Positions 42,677 to 53,137 of a stretch of 64,000 bases of DNA are shown in pieces. Position 1 is the stretch's first letter, and each line of letters opens with the position of its first letter. The position numbers and the translations under genes are program-made. This DNA is from Cercophora sp. LCS_1 (taxonomy: Eukaryota > Ascomycota > Sordariomycetes > Sordariales > Lasiosphaeriaceae). The stretch lies in assembly GCA_036250225.1 (NCBI GenBank), contig JAPZLL010000006.1, positions 1,178,001 to 1,242,000 of the forward strand. Reading direction: 5' to 3'. Below the pieces are notes generated by a model. The model did no database searches, was not told the DNA's origin, and saw nothing but the letters and a program-made list of their open reading frames with translations.

Positions 42677-43663
42677 TCAGAGATCCGGGACACAAGCCAG
42701 TACACCAAGTTCGGGGAACCCAGCCGAAGATATGAGGTCGCAAGGTGAGCTGATATCCCAACACTCCATCATGATGGCCTGCAGGCGTCTGATAAACTCG
42801 TGTGCGCTGCGGTCCAAGAAACCAGGCGAGCAGCTGCGATTCCAACCGCCGTCAGCTGGATGAACCTCGACAAATTTGCACCCGTTCCCGGAGAAAACAC
42901 GCCGCTCTTTTGGAAGGTTGGAGACAGGGGCAGCACCCGCCAATCGTCGAAGGTCGCTGTCGATGAACCACAAGTGGGGGAGGCTGTTGGCAACGTTGGC
43001 TAGACTGGCCACGCAGGCGGCCATTCCCGTCTTCTCGTCGATTTCATCGGCAATCGTACTTCCATCCCACTCGTCAAGGACGCCCTTCCATGCTCCCTCG
43101 AACTCGAATGCGATATGAGCAGGTTCGCACCCCGAAGGCTCGCTGAACATCGGCACCGATTCGGCCATCACTTGCGTCCAGCAGATGGTGTCCGGGTTGA
43201 ATGGCTGCAAGCAGAATAGATCCTTTCCAGGATACGTGATGAGGCGTTGTGTTTTGTCCTGCGACTTTAGGGTCCCAATGACAGGTTGGTTCGGATCAAG
43301 CACCTGGGCAGGCGAGCGCTGGTGCCGTGACTCTGGTTGATACCTCATCTTCATCCAGTCCCGCGATTCCCAGCATGCAGTCCAGAGGCCGCTGTCAATC
43401 AGGTACGCGGAAGGATTCGAGGCAGTCCAAGACCTCAAAGTCATCGTCTTGTCACACTGTGGTGCCGCCAGCGCATGGCTCAATTCAGACCCGGGGTTGA
43501 TTGAGTCGTCTTCGAGAACGATTCGCTCATCCTCCTCCTCTGGGTTGTAGACAGTGAAGAAATGCGCGCCGGGAAGGTCTGTTGGGCGGACGGCAAAATC
43601 CCAGATCATTTGCCTCAACTCCAAAGGGAGGCGTGGAAAGGGGTGAAATGTTGTGCAAGCCAT
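42677..43663 (-). CDS. 2EXR domain protein
   Basis: Single exon, 328 aa. The N-terminus FHPFPRLPLELRQMIWDFAV is the 2EXR motif (F..FP.LP.ELR..IW), a fungal-specific domain expanded in filamentous ascomycetes and of unknown biochemical role; it resembles an F-box in position and leucine pattern. Later parts include LVNVANSLPHLWFIDSDLRR-like segments in its last third, also common in this family. The start is the first ATG of the frame. It is divergent from TRM2 across 649 bp. Confidence 0.85.
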   Translation of the reverse strand: MACTTFHPFPRLPLELRQMIWDFAVRPTDLPGAHFFTVYNPEEEDERIVLEDDSINPGSELSHALAAPQCDKTMTLRSWTASNPSAYLIDSGLWTACWESRDWMKMRYQPESRHQRSPAQVLDPNQPVIGTLKSQDKTQRLITYPGKDLFCLQPFNPDTICWTQVMAESVPMFSEPSGCEPAHIAFEFEGAWKGVLDEWDGSTIADEIDEKTGMAACVASLANVANSLPHLWFIDSDLRRLAGAAPVSNLPKERRVFSGNGCKFVEVHPADGGWNRSCSPGFLDRSAHEFIRRLQAIMMECWDISSPCDLISSAGFPELGVLACVPDL

Positions 43664-44312
43664 ATTCCAAGCCAGGTTCGCTCACTAAGAAAGATGGTGA
43701 GTATAATTCATATTCAGTAAAGGGGAGCAGGGGTGAAATACATTTATACCCACGCAGAGGTCTAATTAAGTTGATGGTGGACTCCTCCCACAAGGTTTTG
43801 TGTTCTGGGTCACGCCTTTAGCTCCGAGAAAAATGAAAGAAGTGGAACATAGAGTTCGAAGGCCGTCCTCTTCTCCAAACTCCACGATCGCCCGCTACTC
43901 CACGCCAAGGTGAGTTTTTGTGTTGAGAAAAGCCACTTCGTGAACTTTGCAACACTAATGTTTGGGATCAACCCACCTTGACAGGACAGCAAGACATTTT
44001 CAAGGATTTCGGATGCGCCCCTTAAATTTTATTTATCAATAAGCCCACAAAAAAAAATCTGCTATGCCGCGCCCGGAAGCGATGGCGGCGGTGAGCACTG
44101 ATACCAACCCTAACCCTAGTTATCCTCTGGACGATGTTGCTTTCTTCCGCTGCAAGATTTCACTGGGTTCTCACTGATGAGATTTCCATATGAAAATCCC
44201 ATGAGAAAAGAGTGATCCACAACTGGATTTTATGCCAGGATCCCACTCCAGATCATAAAAAGTTTTGTAAAGACGGGCACGTTGCAATACACGGAAAGTT
44301 CAACGGCAGCCA
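43664..44312. promoter_or_regulatory. Divergent promoter, 2EXR gene / trm2
   Basis: 649 bp. Carries a telomere-like box at 44106-44119, about 200 bp before the trm2 start. No gene supported. Confidence 0.5.
44106..44119. promoter_or_regulatory. Telobox-like motif AACCCTAACCCTAG
   Basis: Two units of the TTAGGG-type telomere repeat used by filamentous fungi, alone in a promoter. Such boxes bind Tbf1/Rap1-type proteins upstream of translation-related genes in several fungi. A regulatory role here is inference. Confidence 0.5.
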
Positions 44313-46058
44313 ATGCGACGGAGCGCATTCAAACTTTTCTCACGACCCGCTTCACTCTACAGCAATCTCACCCGCAACCAATCAACACCGAAACATAGGT
44401 ATTGGCATAACGCCGGCGCCTTCAAAATGGCTTCCACGCCGGTTCCAGAAGAGGGAAAAAATCAACTCCAAGCGCCAAAACCAGGCCCAACCCAAGGGAA
44501 ACGTCCTCACCAGAATGGCCATTCCCATCGTGGCAAACCTGCCAAGCAGAGGAAGAAAGACAAACCAGCCCAGGAAGGATCTCACGAGGAGGTGCTGCTT
44601 GCCGATATCCAAGCGTTGCTCGCGGCCCAGAAAATTTCAGATGATGCATCAGGCGGTGATGTGAGCGAGGGGCAGCCCCTCCCTGAGCAAGGCTCAGAGA
44701 TTGAGGTCGAAGTCGTCGAGCTCTCATCCACAGGAGACGGCCTTGCAAAGCAAAAAGGATCCAACCAGATATATGTTGTTCCATTTACTGTCCCAGGCGA
44801 TACCGTAAAGGTCAAGGTGTACCGTCACCTCCCTGCCCAAGGATACACGGCCGCCGACTTCATCTCGGTCACAAAGCCTTCGCCCCTCCGGGACGACAGC
44901 AGGATACAATGCCCCTATTTCGCCAAGTGCTCAGGTTGCCAGTTCCAGATGCTCGAGTACCCGGAGCAACTCAAGATCAAGAGGAACATCGTAGTCAAGG
45001 CCTACCGCAACTTCTCTCAGTTGCCTCCGGAACTGGTCCCAGAGGTCCTTGACACAATCGGCAGCCCCCTCCAGTATGGCTACCGCACGAAACTCACCCC
45101 TCACTTTGACGGTCCCCCAGGGAACCGACACAAACCCAAAGCGCCGCTAAAGGAGAAGCCCGCTTTCGGCTTCACGCCCAAGACCTCGCGCAAAGTCCTT
45201 GACATTGAAGACTGCCCCATCGCCACCGACGCAGTCCGCCAAGGTCTCAAGGAAGAGCACACGCGCCTTGCCACGGAATACAACAAGTACGTGCGCGGCG
45301 CAACCATTCTCCTCCGCGAGAGCACCACCCGCGTTCCTACAGGTAGCGAGCCCCCAGCAGACCTTCCCGCCTCACTTGTGACCGTCACCACCCCAGAGTA
45401 CACCGACCACAAGACGTACATCACCGACCAAAACGCCACATCAACAGAGTACATTGACAACTTTGTGTTCACCAACCCCGCCGGATCCTTCTTCCAGAAC
45501 AACAACTCCATCCTCTCTCCATTTACCGCCTACATCCGCGAGCACATCCTCCCGCCCTCCTCACCAAAGCCGATCAAGTACCTGATCGACGCCTACTCCG
45601 GCTCTGGCCTCTTCACCATCACCCAATCGTCCCTGTTCCCAGGCGGTTCCATCGGCATTGATATCGCCGACAAGTCCATCGCCTACGCGCGACGCAATGC
45701 CATCCTCAACGGGCTGTCCGAGACGCAGTGCCGCTTCATCGCCGCCGACGCGCCGGAGCTGTTCAAGAGCGTGAGCGTCTACGACCCGGATGAGACGGTG
45801 GTGGTGCTCGACCCGCCTCGCAAGGGCTGCGACGCAAGCTTCCTTCGTCAGCTGCTCAAGTTTGCGCCGCGGAGGGTGGTTTACGTGAGCTGCAACGTCC
45901 ACACGCAGGCAAGAGATGTGGGCGTGTTGGTAAGGGGAGAAGTCGAAGGAGAGGGAGGCAAGACGAGGTACGAGATCGAAAGCATCAGGGGTTTCGATTT
46001 CTTCCCGCAGACGGGACACGTCGAGGGTGTCGCCGTGTTGAACAGGGTAGACGAGTAG
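44313..46058 (+). CDS. trm2: tRNA (uracil-5-)-methyltransferase Trm2
   Basis: Single exon, 581 aa. A TRAM-like beta-barrel lies around residues 127-190 (VEVVELSSTGDGLAKQKGSN, VPFTVPGDTVKVKVY). An iron-sulphur type Cys cluster follows (CPYFAKCSGCQFQ, C200, C206, C209; the fourth is the Cys of IEDCPIA). The SAM-binding part has YLIDAYSGSGLFTI and IGIDIADKSIAYARRNA. The catalytic block is VVLDPPRKGCD, then VYVSCNVHTQARD with the nucleophile Cys. It makes m5U54 in tRNA. The first 38 residues are basic and Ser/Asn-rich without acids (MRRSAFKLFSRPASLYSNL), a good mitochondrial presequence. An in-frame ATG at residue 39 (AFKMASTPVPEE) could start a cytosolic/nuclear form. Confidence 0.96.
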   Translation: MRRSAFKLFSRPASLYSNLTRNQSTPKHRYWHNAGAFKMASTPVPEEGKNQLQAPKPGPTQGKRPHQNGHSHRGKPAKQRKKDKPAQEGSHEEVLLADIQALLAAQKISDDASGGDVSEGQPLPEQGSEIEVEVVELSSTGDGLAKQKGSNQIYVVPFTVPGDTVKVKVYRHLPAQGYTAADFISVTKPSPLRDDSRIQCPYFAKCSGCQFQMLEYPEQLKIKRNIVVKAYRNFSQLPPELVPEVLDTIGSPLQYGYRTKLTPHFDGPPGNRHKPKAPLKEKPAFGFTPKTSRKVLDIEDCPIATDAVRQGLKEEHTRLATEYNKYVRGATILLRESTTRVPTGSEPPADLPASLVTVTTPEYTDHKTYITDQNATSTEYIDNFVFTNPAGSFFQNNNSILSPFTAYIREHILPPSSPKPIKYLIDAYSGSGLFTITQSSLFPGGSIGIDIADKSIAYARRNAILNGLSETQCRFIAADAPELFKSVSVYDPDETVVVLDPPRKGCDASFLRQLLKFAPRRVVYVSCNVHTQARDVGVLVRGEVEGEGGKTRYEIESIRGFDFFPQTGHVEGVAVLNRVDE

Positions 46059-46292
46059 ATACGATGAATAAGACGTGTTTATGCCACTCATGTCATGCTC
46101 TTTGTGGGCGAGAGAGCCAGCGCCGACCCATCGATAAGTTACGTTGAATGCTGCCTACTCAAACGGAAAGTACACAGCCCCGCCCCATAACTCCCATCGC
46201 CGAGAAAAGAGCAAAGGAAAGAGAGGGGGTATCCATGTCGTCTATCTATTTGAAGCAAAGGAAGGAAATGAAATGAGAAGTAGCGTGCAAGT

Positions 46293-48082
46293 TTATGATC
46301 GCATCGAGACCAGCTTCTCCATCTCCGATGTCCACCTCTTCGCGAATCCCTCCTCTGTAAATCGCTTGGCCGACTTGCGCGCTCGTTGTCGAACTCGGAG
46401 GGGATTGTGCAGAGATAACGCCTTCTCAAAGCCCTCCGCAAACTCTGTTGAAGTTGTTGCGTGGAAGCCTGCTTAGTGTTAGCTGACAATATTCTAGTAG
46501 AGTAAAAGACGGTATCTTTACCTGTTGGCTCCCCATCAATATTGACGACAATATCAAGCTTTGGGCCGCCGCTGTTGTGGACAACGGAAATCAGCCCAGC
46601 GGCCTGGTACTCCACGACACCGATGCCAAAGTGTTCGTTCCACATGCCGTTGACGCCGACTGATGCCCGACGAAGCCACTCAAGGATCTCGGGCCATGAA
46701 GCGTCAAGGTGGAACTCGACTCTGTCCTTGATGTGCAGTTCGTTGACAAGCAGGCGAAGTTTATACACCCGCTTCGAATCATGATCATCACGGACACTGC
46801 CAACCAAAATCAGTTTCGCTTCCTTGGCCGCAGCAGTCTCCGTCTTGACAAACTCGGCGAAGGCCTGGAGAATGAGCTGGTGGTTCTTTTCCGGGCGGAA
46901 CTGGGCGATGTAGAGTAGAGCTTTCTCGCGCTTCCTTTCGCTTGTTTCGGATACTTCGACTTCTTGCTCCAGCTCACGTACGGCCACTGGCGGGTAGACC
47001 ACCGAGATTGGGTTTGGTTTTTGTGAGCTGGCGCGGAGGGGTCCCCATAGCCTCTTGATGTGCGCTTGAGTCCAAGAAGAATTTGTCATGACCACATCCG
47101 CCGAGGCGCCCATCCACGAGTATACGATGGCGAAGAGGCGCCAGTAGAGTTTCTTGACCGTGCCCCTGGCACCTGTCCCTTGTCCGGCGTTCACTCCCTG
47201 GCTACCGATGTTGGATGCTGGGTCGAGCGACTCCAGCATGTCGGTAGAGATGGTAGGGTAGTGAACATAGGCGCCAGTCGGGACATCGGGAAATAAAAAC
47301 TTGGACAGGCCAAGCGCAAAAGCGTAGCCCATGGTATCAACGAAGACGTCTGGGACAAGCAGCGAGAAAGCATCCCAGGCCATGATTACGGAGCCTATCG
47401 ACTGCCCGGCAAGTGTAAACTGCGGCCATGTGGATGCAAGTACCCAATGTCTCGTTGACAGGTACAGGAAGTTTACGGTCGGCGGGTGAAGGTGGATATT
47501 AAACCGAGTCTGTCAAGATTGCTCAGCGTCCTTGATCGCGGAATATCTGGGGCGAATCCTACCTCGACTCTCGCCAGAATTGCCTCCTTATTCACATCGT
47601 GATCACCAGTATAGACGACGCACTTGGCTTTCGGCCAGCGTTTCTGCGTAGCCCGGATGGCGGCCCAGAGGACTCTTTCCCCCCCACCTCCGGCATTGCT
47701 TGTCTTGTCAGCGCCAGCTCATGGCACGGCAGCGCTCCTCTGCTTCAACTTACCAGAAAGGGTGGAAGAAGCCAACAATACCGTCCCACTCTTTCTCGCC
47801 CTTATCACCATTTTGGGAGGTCCCTGCTGTATAGGCATCCACCTTCTCCCATTCATCGTCCCCGTCCTTGGCTTTCCGTTGTCTTGCGTTCTCCCGATAC
47901 CTCTCCTCGTCCTTTTCTACCAGGTCAAGAACATGGCATCGTCGCCCATCAGTCTTCTTGCGCAAGTACCACCCCAGGCTCGAACCAACGATGCGCCATA
48001 CGAGAGCGAACACGATGACCGTCGCGAGCGGAGCGAGGACAAGGAAGAGGCCGAAGACGGACGTGAGTGTTTTCGTGTCCAT
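46293..48082 (-). CDS. alg11: GDP-Man:Man3GlcNAc2-PP-Dol alpha-1,2-mannosyltransferase Alg11
   Basis: Four exons: 48082-47754, 47698-47563, 47509-46522 and 46468-46293, giving 542 aa. An N-terminal membrane anchor (VFGLFLVLAPLATVIVFALV) is followed by FFHPFCNAGGGGERVLW, the glycine-rich donor loop of Alg11. Other blocks are VHYPTISTDMLESLD, ALLYIAQFRPEKNHQLIL and the EX7E motif of GT4 enzymes (EHFGIGVVE). The end is basic (RARKSAKRFTEEGF). Alg11 adds the fourth and fifth mannoses to the dolichol-linked glycan on the cytosolic face of the ER. The acceptor of intron 1 is AAG, which is rare but the only one that rebuilds the HPFCNAGGG loop. It converges with trm2 with a 234 bp gap. Confidence 0.95.
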
Positions 48083-48810
48083 TCCGAGCCAACCCAGTTG
48101 CGCACAGGACTGGTAAGTTCCGAGAGGGGGGTCAATGGGCTATGCGTGGGGAGAATCGCAATCGGGTGGGGCTTCGGGGATTTAAACTCGGCCGGAACAC
48201 TAACGAGTGTCGGTAAACGAGGGGATTCGCAGCTGCTGTAATTATCTAGCTTTGTATCTTCTCAGCGAATGGAGAAGGCCAGCATTGTGCATTCTGTGTG
48301 GGTGGGAAACTGGCCAGCAGAAAGCGTTGAGAGAAGCTTCGGAACGCTAGCTGGCCAAACCACGCGATGCCGGTTGACGTAGGTGCTTGCTGCAGCCCCA
48401 TGATCGACCGAGCAGGTGCGCCGCTGAAGCCACCTTCCAAGGCTTGGCAATTACGGGGCTGCACCCATGCCATCAATTAAACCTTCACAGAATTTATGCC
48501 AGACTACCGCATGTCATTGCAGAAGTTGACACCAAATTTTGTGCAGCGTCGCGCCCCGCCGTGTCACGTTCAGGCGCGACAGAGACCCGCGTCAGTCCAA
48601 ACCAATCGCGTCACCATTCCAAATCCAACACCAAAAAGGTGCTGCTGCGACACCCCTTTCCTGGTCGCTGCCTGGCCTTCCGCCTGGACGTCTATGGGCA
48701 AGTGCGATTGATAACTGGAACACAGACCTATTTCTACCTTTTTGCACTTGCCATCTCCTTTCCACAACATCAGCCAGAACGGCGGTTTGCCCTGTCCCGC
48801 GATTGACAAC
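48083..48810. promoter_or_regulatory. Divergent promoter alg11 / rfc1
   Basis: 728 bp between start codons. CGCGTCA occurs twice, at 48588-48594 and 48607-48613, similar to the core of MBF/MCB cell-cycle sites though not the full ACGCGT. A CCAAT box (ACCAAT) lies at 48601. No gene supported. Confidence 0.45.
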
Positions 48811-51800
48811 ATGCCCGACATCCGAAGCTTCTTCGGCCCCAAGGGTGGCGCTCCTGCCCCTAAACCGGCGGCGAAAAAGGAGGACGAGTCTGTCAAGAAA
48901 GCTCGTGGTAGTCAGTCATTATAGATTTTACTATGTCGTGCAATTGCTGATTTCGTGCAGAGGGCCGGAAGGTTGTGGAGGACAGCGATGAAGATGATGT
49001 GGTTGAGTATGATCTCTCCACCCCGCATCGTCTTGTGCCGGCTAACGCGGACCAGAACCAAGAAGCCCGTTAAGGCACCAGTACGCAAGAAGGCAGCGTA
49101 GGCGTAACCGAACCGTCAAGCTCACTAAAAACCATATTGATCTCCTCGTAGGGAACCCGAGGTGAAGGGCGTCGAAACCACGGCGTCTAACTACTTTGCC
49201 TCCGCAAAATTGAAGCCCGCGAAAACCGAGACTACCCCCAATGTGACGCCCAAGGCTACACCCAAGGCTTCCAAGACGCAGGTCCGCCCTGGCGTCGAAG
49301 TTCGCATGAGTCCCCGCACGAAACCACCTGCGCCGCAACCTACCAAGAACGACAAACCTGCCGCTCAGAAGAAAGCAACCAAGTCATATGCGAAGTATGA
49401 TGAGGACGACGATGCCTTTATGGACGATGATGAGGATGCCGGCGACGACATCCATGCAGCCGACGCAAGGGGCCGCAATAAAAGAAAGAACGACGACTAT
49501 GCGGAAGAAGATAGCGAGGAGGAGTTTCTGCCGAAACCAAAGCGCGTTGCTTCTCGAGCAGGAAGACCTATGAAAGACGAGTCTGAAGACGACTTCGAAC
49601 CAGCTCCAAAGGCCAACAAGAAGGGTGCGACTCCTAGCAAGAAACGTAAAACCCCTGTTACGGACAGCGAGGATGACGATGAAGAGGACGTCAAACCCGC
49701 AAAGAAGAAAGCACCGGCGAAGCCGCGTGCTCCGAGGGCCAAGAAAGCAGTGGATGCCGACGAGCCGGATGATCTCAAGGACATCATGAAGAATCTTCCG
49801 ACAGTTCAAGCACCTCAGGCTCCCCCCAAGGATCCTGATGCCAAGTTCGACTGGAGGAAGGGCGGAGGCGGCAACTCTGGTCCCCCGCCTATGGCTGGTG
49901 CCGCTGAGATCCCAGAAGGCGAAGATGACTGCTTAATGGGCAAGACGTTCGTGTTCACTGGTCTTCTCAAGACAATCAGCCGCGAGGAAGGCCAGAATCT
50001 CGTAAAGAGATATGGCGGAAAGGTCACAACCGCGCCAAGCAAGAAAACAGATTTCGTGGTTCTCGGCGATGATGCGGGCCCCAGCAAGTTGCGGAAGATT
50101 GCCGAGTTTGGCATCAAGACCATTGACGAAGCAGGTCTCTTCTATCTTATCAAGACGATGCCTGCATACGGTGGCACTGGCCTGGGCGCTGAAAAAGCCA
50201 AGCAGAAGCGCGAAGCAGAAGAGAAGAAAATTCGCGACGAAGCTGTCAAGATGGAGGAGGAGGAGAAGGCGCGCAAAGTAGAGGTTGAGCGTGCGGCGAA
50301 GAAAGCCGCCGCTGCCCGGGGCGTCGCTCAAAATGCTCCTCCCGCCCAAGCACCACTGTCCCAACTGTGGACGACCAAGTATGCCCCCACTGCTCTCAAT
50401 CAGATCTGCGGAAACAAGGCTGCCGTCGAGAGAATCCAGAAGTGGCTGGCGGCTTGGCCAAAGAACCATAAAACGGAGTTCAAGATGAGAGGCGCCGATG
50501 GCATGGGGGGCGCCCGTGCTATTATCATCTCCGGTCCGCCTGGGATTGGTAAGACGACGGCTGCCCATCTCGCCGCCAAGTTGGAGGGATATGATGTAAT
50601 CGAGAGCAACGCCAGCGACACCCGCAGCAAGAAGCTTGTCGAGAACGGTGTCGCCGAAGTCATGACCAACACCTCCCTCCTCGGATTCTTCGCTGGAGAC
50701 GGCAAAAAGGTGGATGCTGGTAAGAAGAAGATTGTCCTCATCATGGATGAGGTGGACGGCATGTCTGCCGGTGACCGTGGCGGTGTCGGGGCTCTTGCCA
50801 AGTTCTGCAAGAAGACGGACGTCCCCCTGATCCTAATCTGCAACGAGCGTCGCCTGCCAAAGATGAAGCCGTTCGATCACGTCGCCTACGACATTAAGTT
50901 CCAGCGCCCCACTGTCGACCAGGTTCGATCACGTATCATGACAATCTGCCACAGAGAGGGCCTCAAAATGCCACCTCAAGTCGTCAATGCTCTCATCGAG
51001 GGCAGCAACAAGGATATCCGCCAGATCATCAACATGCTATCAACGGCCAAACTTGACCAGACAACGATGGATTTTGAGCAGGGTAAAGCGATGACCAAAG
51101 CGTGGGAAAAGCACGTGGTGCTGAAGCCCTGGGACATCTGCCAAAAGTTGATTGGCGGAGGCATGTTCAGTTCATCCAGCAAAGCGACGTTGAACGACAA
51201 GTTGGAGCTGTACTTCAACGATCACGAGTTCAGCTATCTGATGATACAGGAGAACTACTTGAGTTCCAAGCCCCATCAGCTCAGTGCTGGGGCCAGTCCA
51301 AGAGAGCAGAGACTGCAGGCTCTAGAGCTGATTGACAAGGCGGCGGAGAGTATCAGCGACGGTGATCTGGTCGATCGCATGATCCACGGGCCTCAGCAAC
51401 ACTGGAGTTTGATGCCCACCCATGGCATTTTCAGCACGGTCAAGCCAGCCAGTTTCATCGCCGGCAGCTTCAACCAGCAGACCTCGTTTACAACATGGCT
51501 CGGCATGAACAGCAAGTACGGCAAGCTCTCTCGGTACGTGCGTGAGATCCACGCCCACATGCGGCTTAAGGCGTCTGGCGACCACAATGAGGTCCGCCAG
51601 CAATATCTGCCGTTCTTGTGGGATCAGACGGTCAAGAGGCTTTCTACCGAGGGCAAGGATTGCGTGGGCGAAGTCATCGACCTGATGGACAGCTACTATC
51701 TGACCCGAGAAGACTTCGACTACATTAAGGAACTCGCTGTGGGCGAGTGCGATGAAGAGAAGTGGCCGATCGAGACGCAAACCAAGGCCACTTTCACTCG

Positions 51801-52187
51801 AACGTATGTATCCCACCCCAATGAAAACGAGATACGATTTCCAGCTGACACATTCATAGTTACAATTCCATGTCCCATCCTGTCCCTTTTATGAAGGCGA
51901 CCACGGTCGTGGCGCCAAAGGGCAAGAGCAAGGATGTCCCGGATCTTGAAGAAGCGATCGAGGAGGAAGATGACGGCGAGGTTGTAGAGGCTGAGGAAGA
52001 GGTGGACGATGATGTTGACTTGAAGACGGACAAGTATATCAAACAACCCAAGGTAAAGAAGAAGGCCGGCCCCAAAAAGGGAGCCAAGGCCAAGGACGAC
52101 GACGACGACGATGAAATCGGTGGAAAGGCGTCGAAGGCCAAGGCTAAGCCGGCCGCACGGGGCCGTGGTAGACCCAAGAAGGCTTAG
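48811..52187 (+). CDS. rfc1: Replication factor C subunit 1 (clamp loader large subunit)
   Basis: Five exons: 48811-48907, 48961-49006, 49056-49097, 49152-51803 and 51860-52187, giving 1,054 aa. Starts with the Rfc1 PIP box MPDIRSFFG. A long Lys/Asp-rich disordered region follows. The BRCT domain is at about residues 320-397 (LMGKTFVFTGLLKTISREEG, KRYGGKVTTAPSKKTDFVVL). The AAA+ module has Walker A SGPPGIGKTTAA (about 522) and Walker B IVLIMDEVDGM (about 590). The C-terminus keeps the Rfc1-specific domain (RTYNSMSHPVPFM) and ends in an AT-hook-like ARGRGRPKKA. With Rfc2-5 it loads PCNA at primer-template junctions. Two internal exons of 46 and 42 nt are needed to keep frame. Confidence 0.96.
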
Positions 52188-53137
52188 AGAGTGCACGGCG
52201 CGATTGTAGGATGTGCGTTTTGATGGAATAGTGTTTTCGTTTGATGGTGCATAGCTATGTCTGTTATGGCTCTATTTCACTCGCATAGAAGAATCATGAT
52301 CACCGAGTTTTGAGGCATCACCGGGTTTGTTTACTTTCGTTGCCAGGGCGATCAGGGGTATGAGGGCAACGAACAAACATCTCAATATGCACTGAGCAAT
52401 CGATTTGCAAGGGCAAGAATTCTATTAGGTAGATCTAAACAGCATTTGCTCGAATCAGCAACGTTGATGTTTGCACCTTGATGTATGCGTATGAGTCAGG
52501 CACTTGCCTGCCAACATGTTGGAGTCTCGAGAGGAAACATCAGCAGGTGTCTGGGGATTGGTTTCCGCGCATCACATATTCACAACGAACCAGAAAAGAG
52601 CAAGCTTCTGGGGTCGAAGCTCCCATCATGTCGAACTTAGATAGTCCCGATACGAATCGTTCTTGCCGTGCCGCGTCTCAACAACGCTCGTGGCCCAGTG
52701 CAAAATCCTTGGCCCCTTTTGGTGCAGCTGAATGAGAACCGTAACGGCCTCTTTTTTTGCAAAACTTGGGTGGGCCCTATTTTGCAGCTTATTGGCGTGG
52801 TTCCAGGTTCTTACCATTGTTCTTTGGTCAATTGCTGAGGGCCTGGCTTTTAACCTTGACTTCTTTTCTTCCCCAACCACAGAACAGTCTCGGTTTCTTC
52901 CTTTCCCCTTCTTCAGCCGGCAACAGCTTTTTTTTCGGGCTCTCTCTCGAAAAAAATTTCCTTTGAGCTATCGACTTGTCTCTTTTCTTTTTTCTTTTTT
53001 TTTCCTCCCGCCGCCGTTCCTTTTTTTTTTCGTCTGCTCCCTCGGCTCCTCCCACGTTGGACCACCGTTTCCGGTCAGTAAGAACAGACCTTGACTTCTC
53101 TTCAATCCCCTAACTGTTGACAGACGCCCCCATCCAA
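52188..53137. promoter_or_regulatory. Intergenic: rfc1 3' end and promoter of Ser-rich gene
   Basis: 950 bp. T-rich and C/T-rich tracts (52,920-53,040) mark the leader of the next gene. No other gene supported. Confidence 0.4.
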
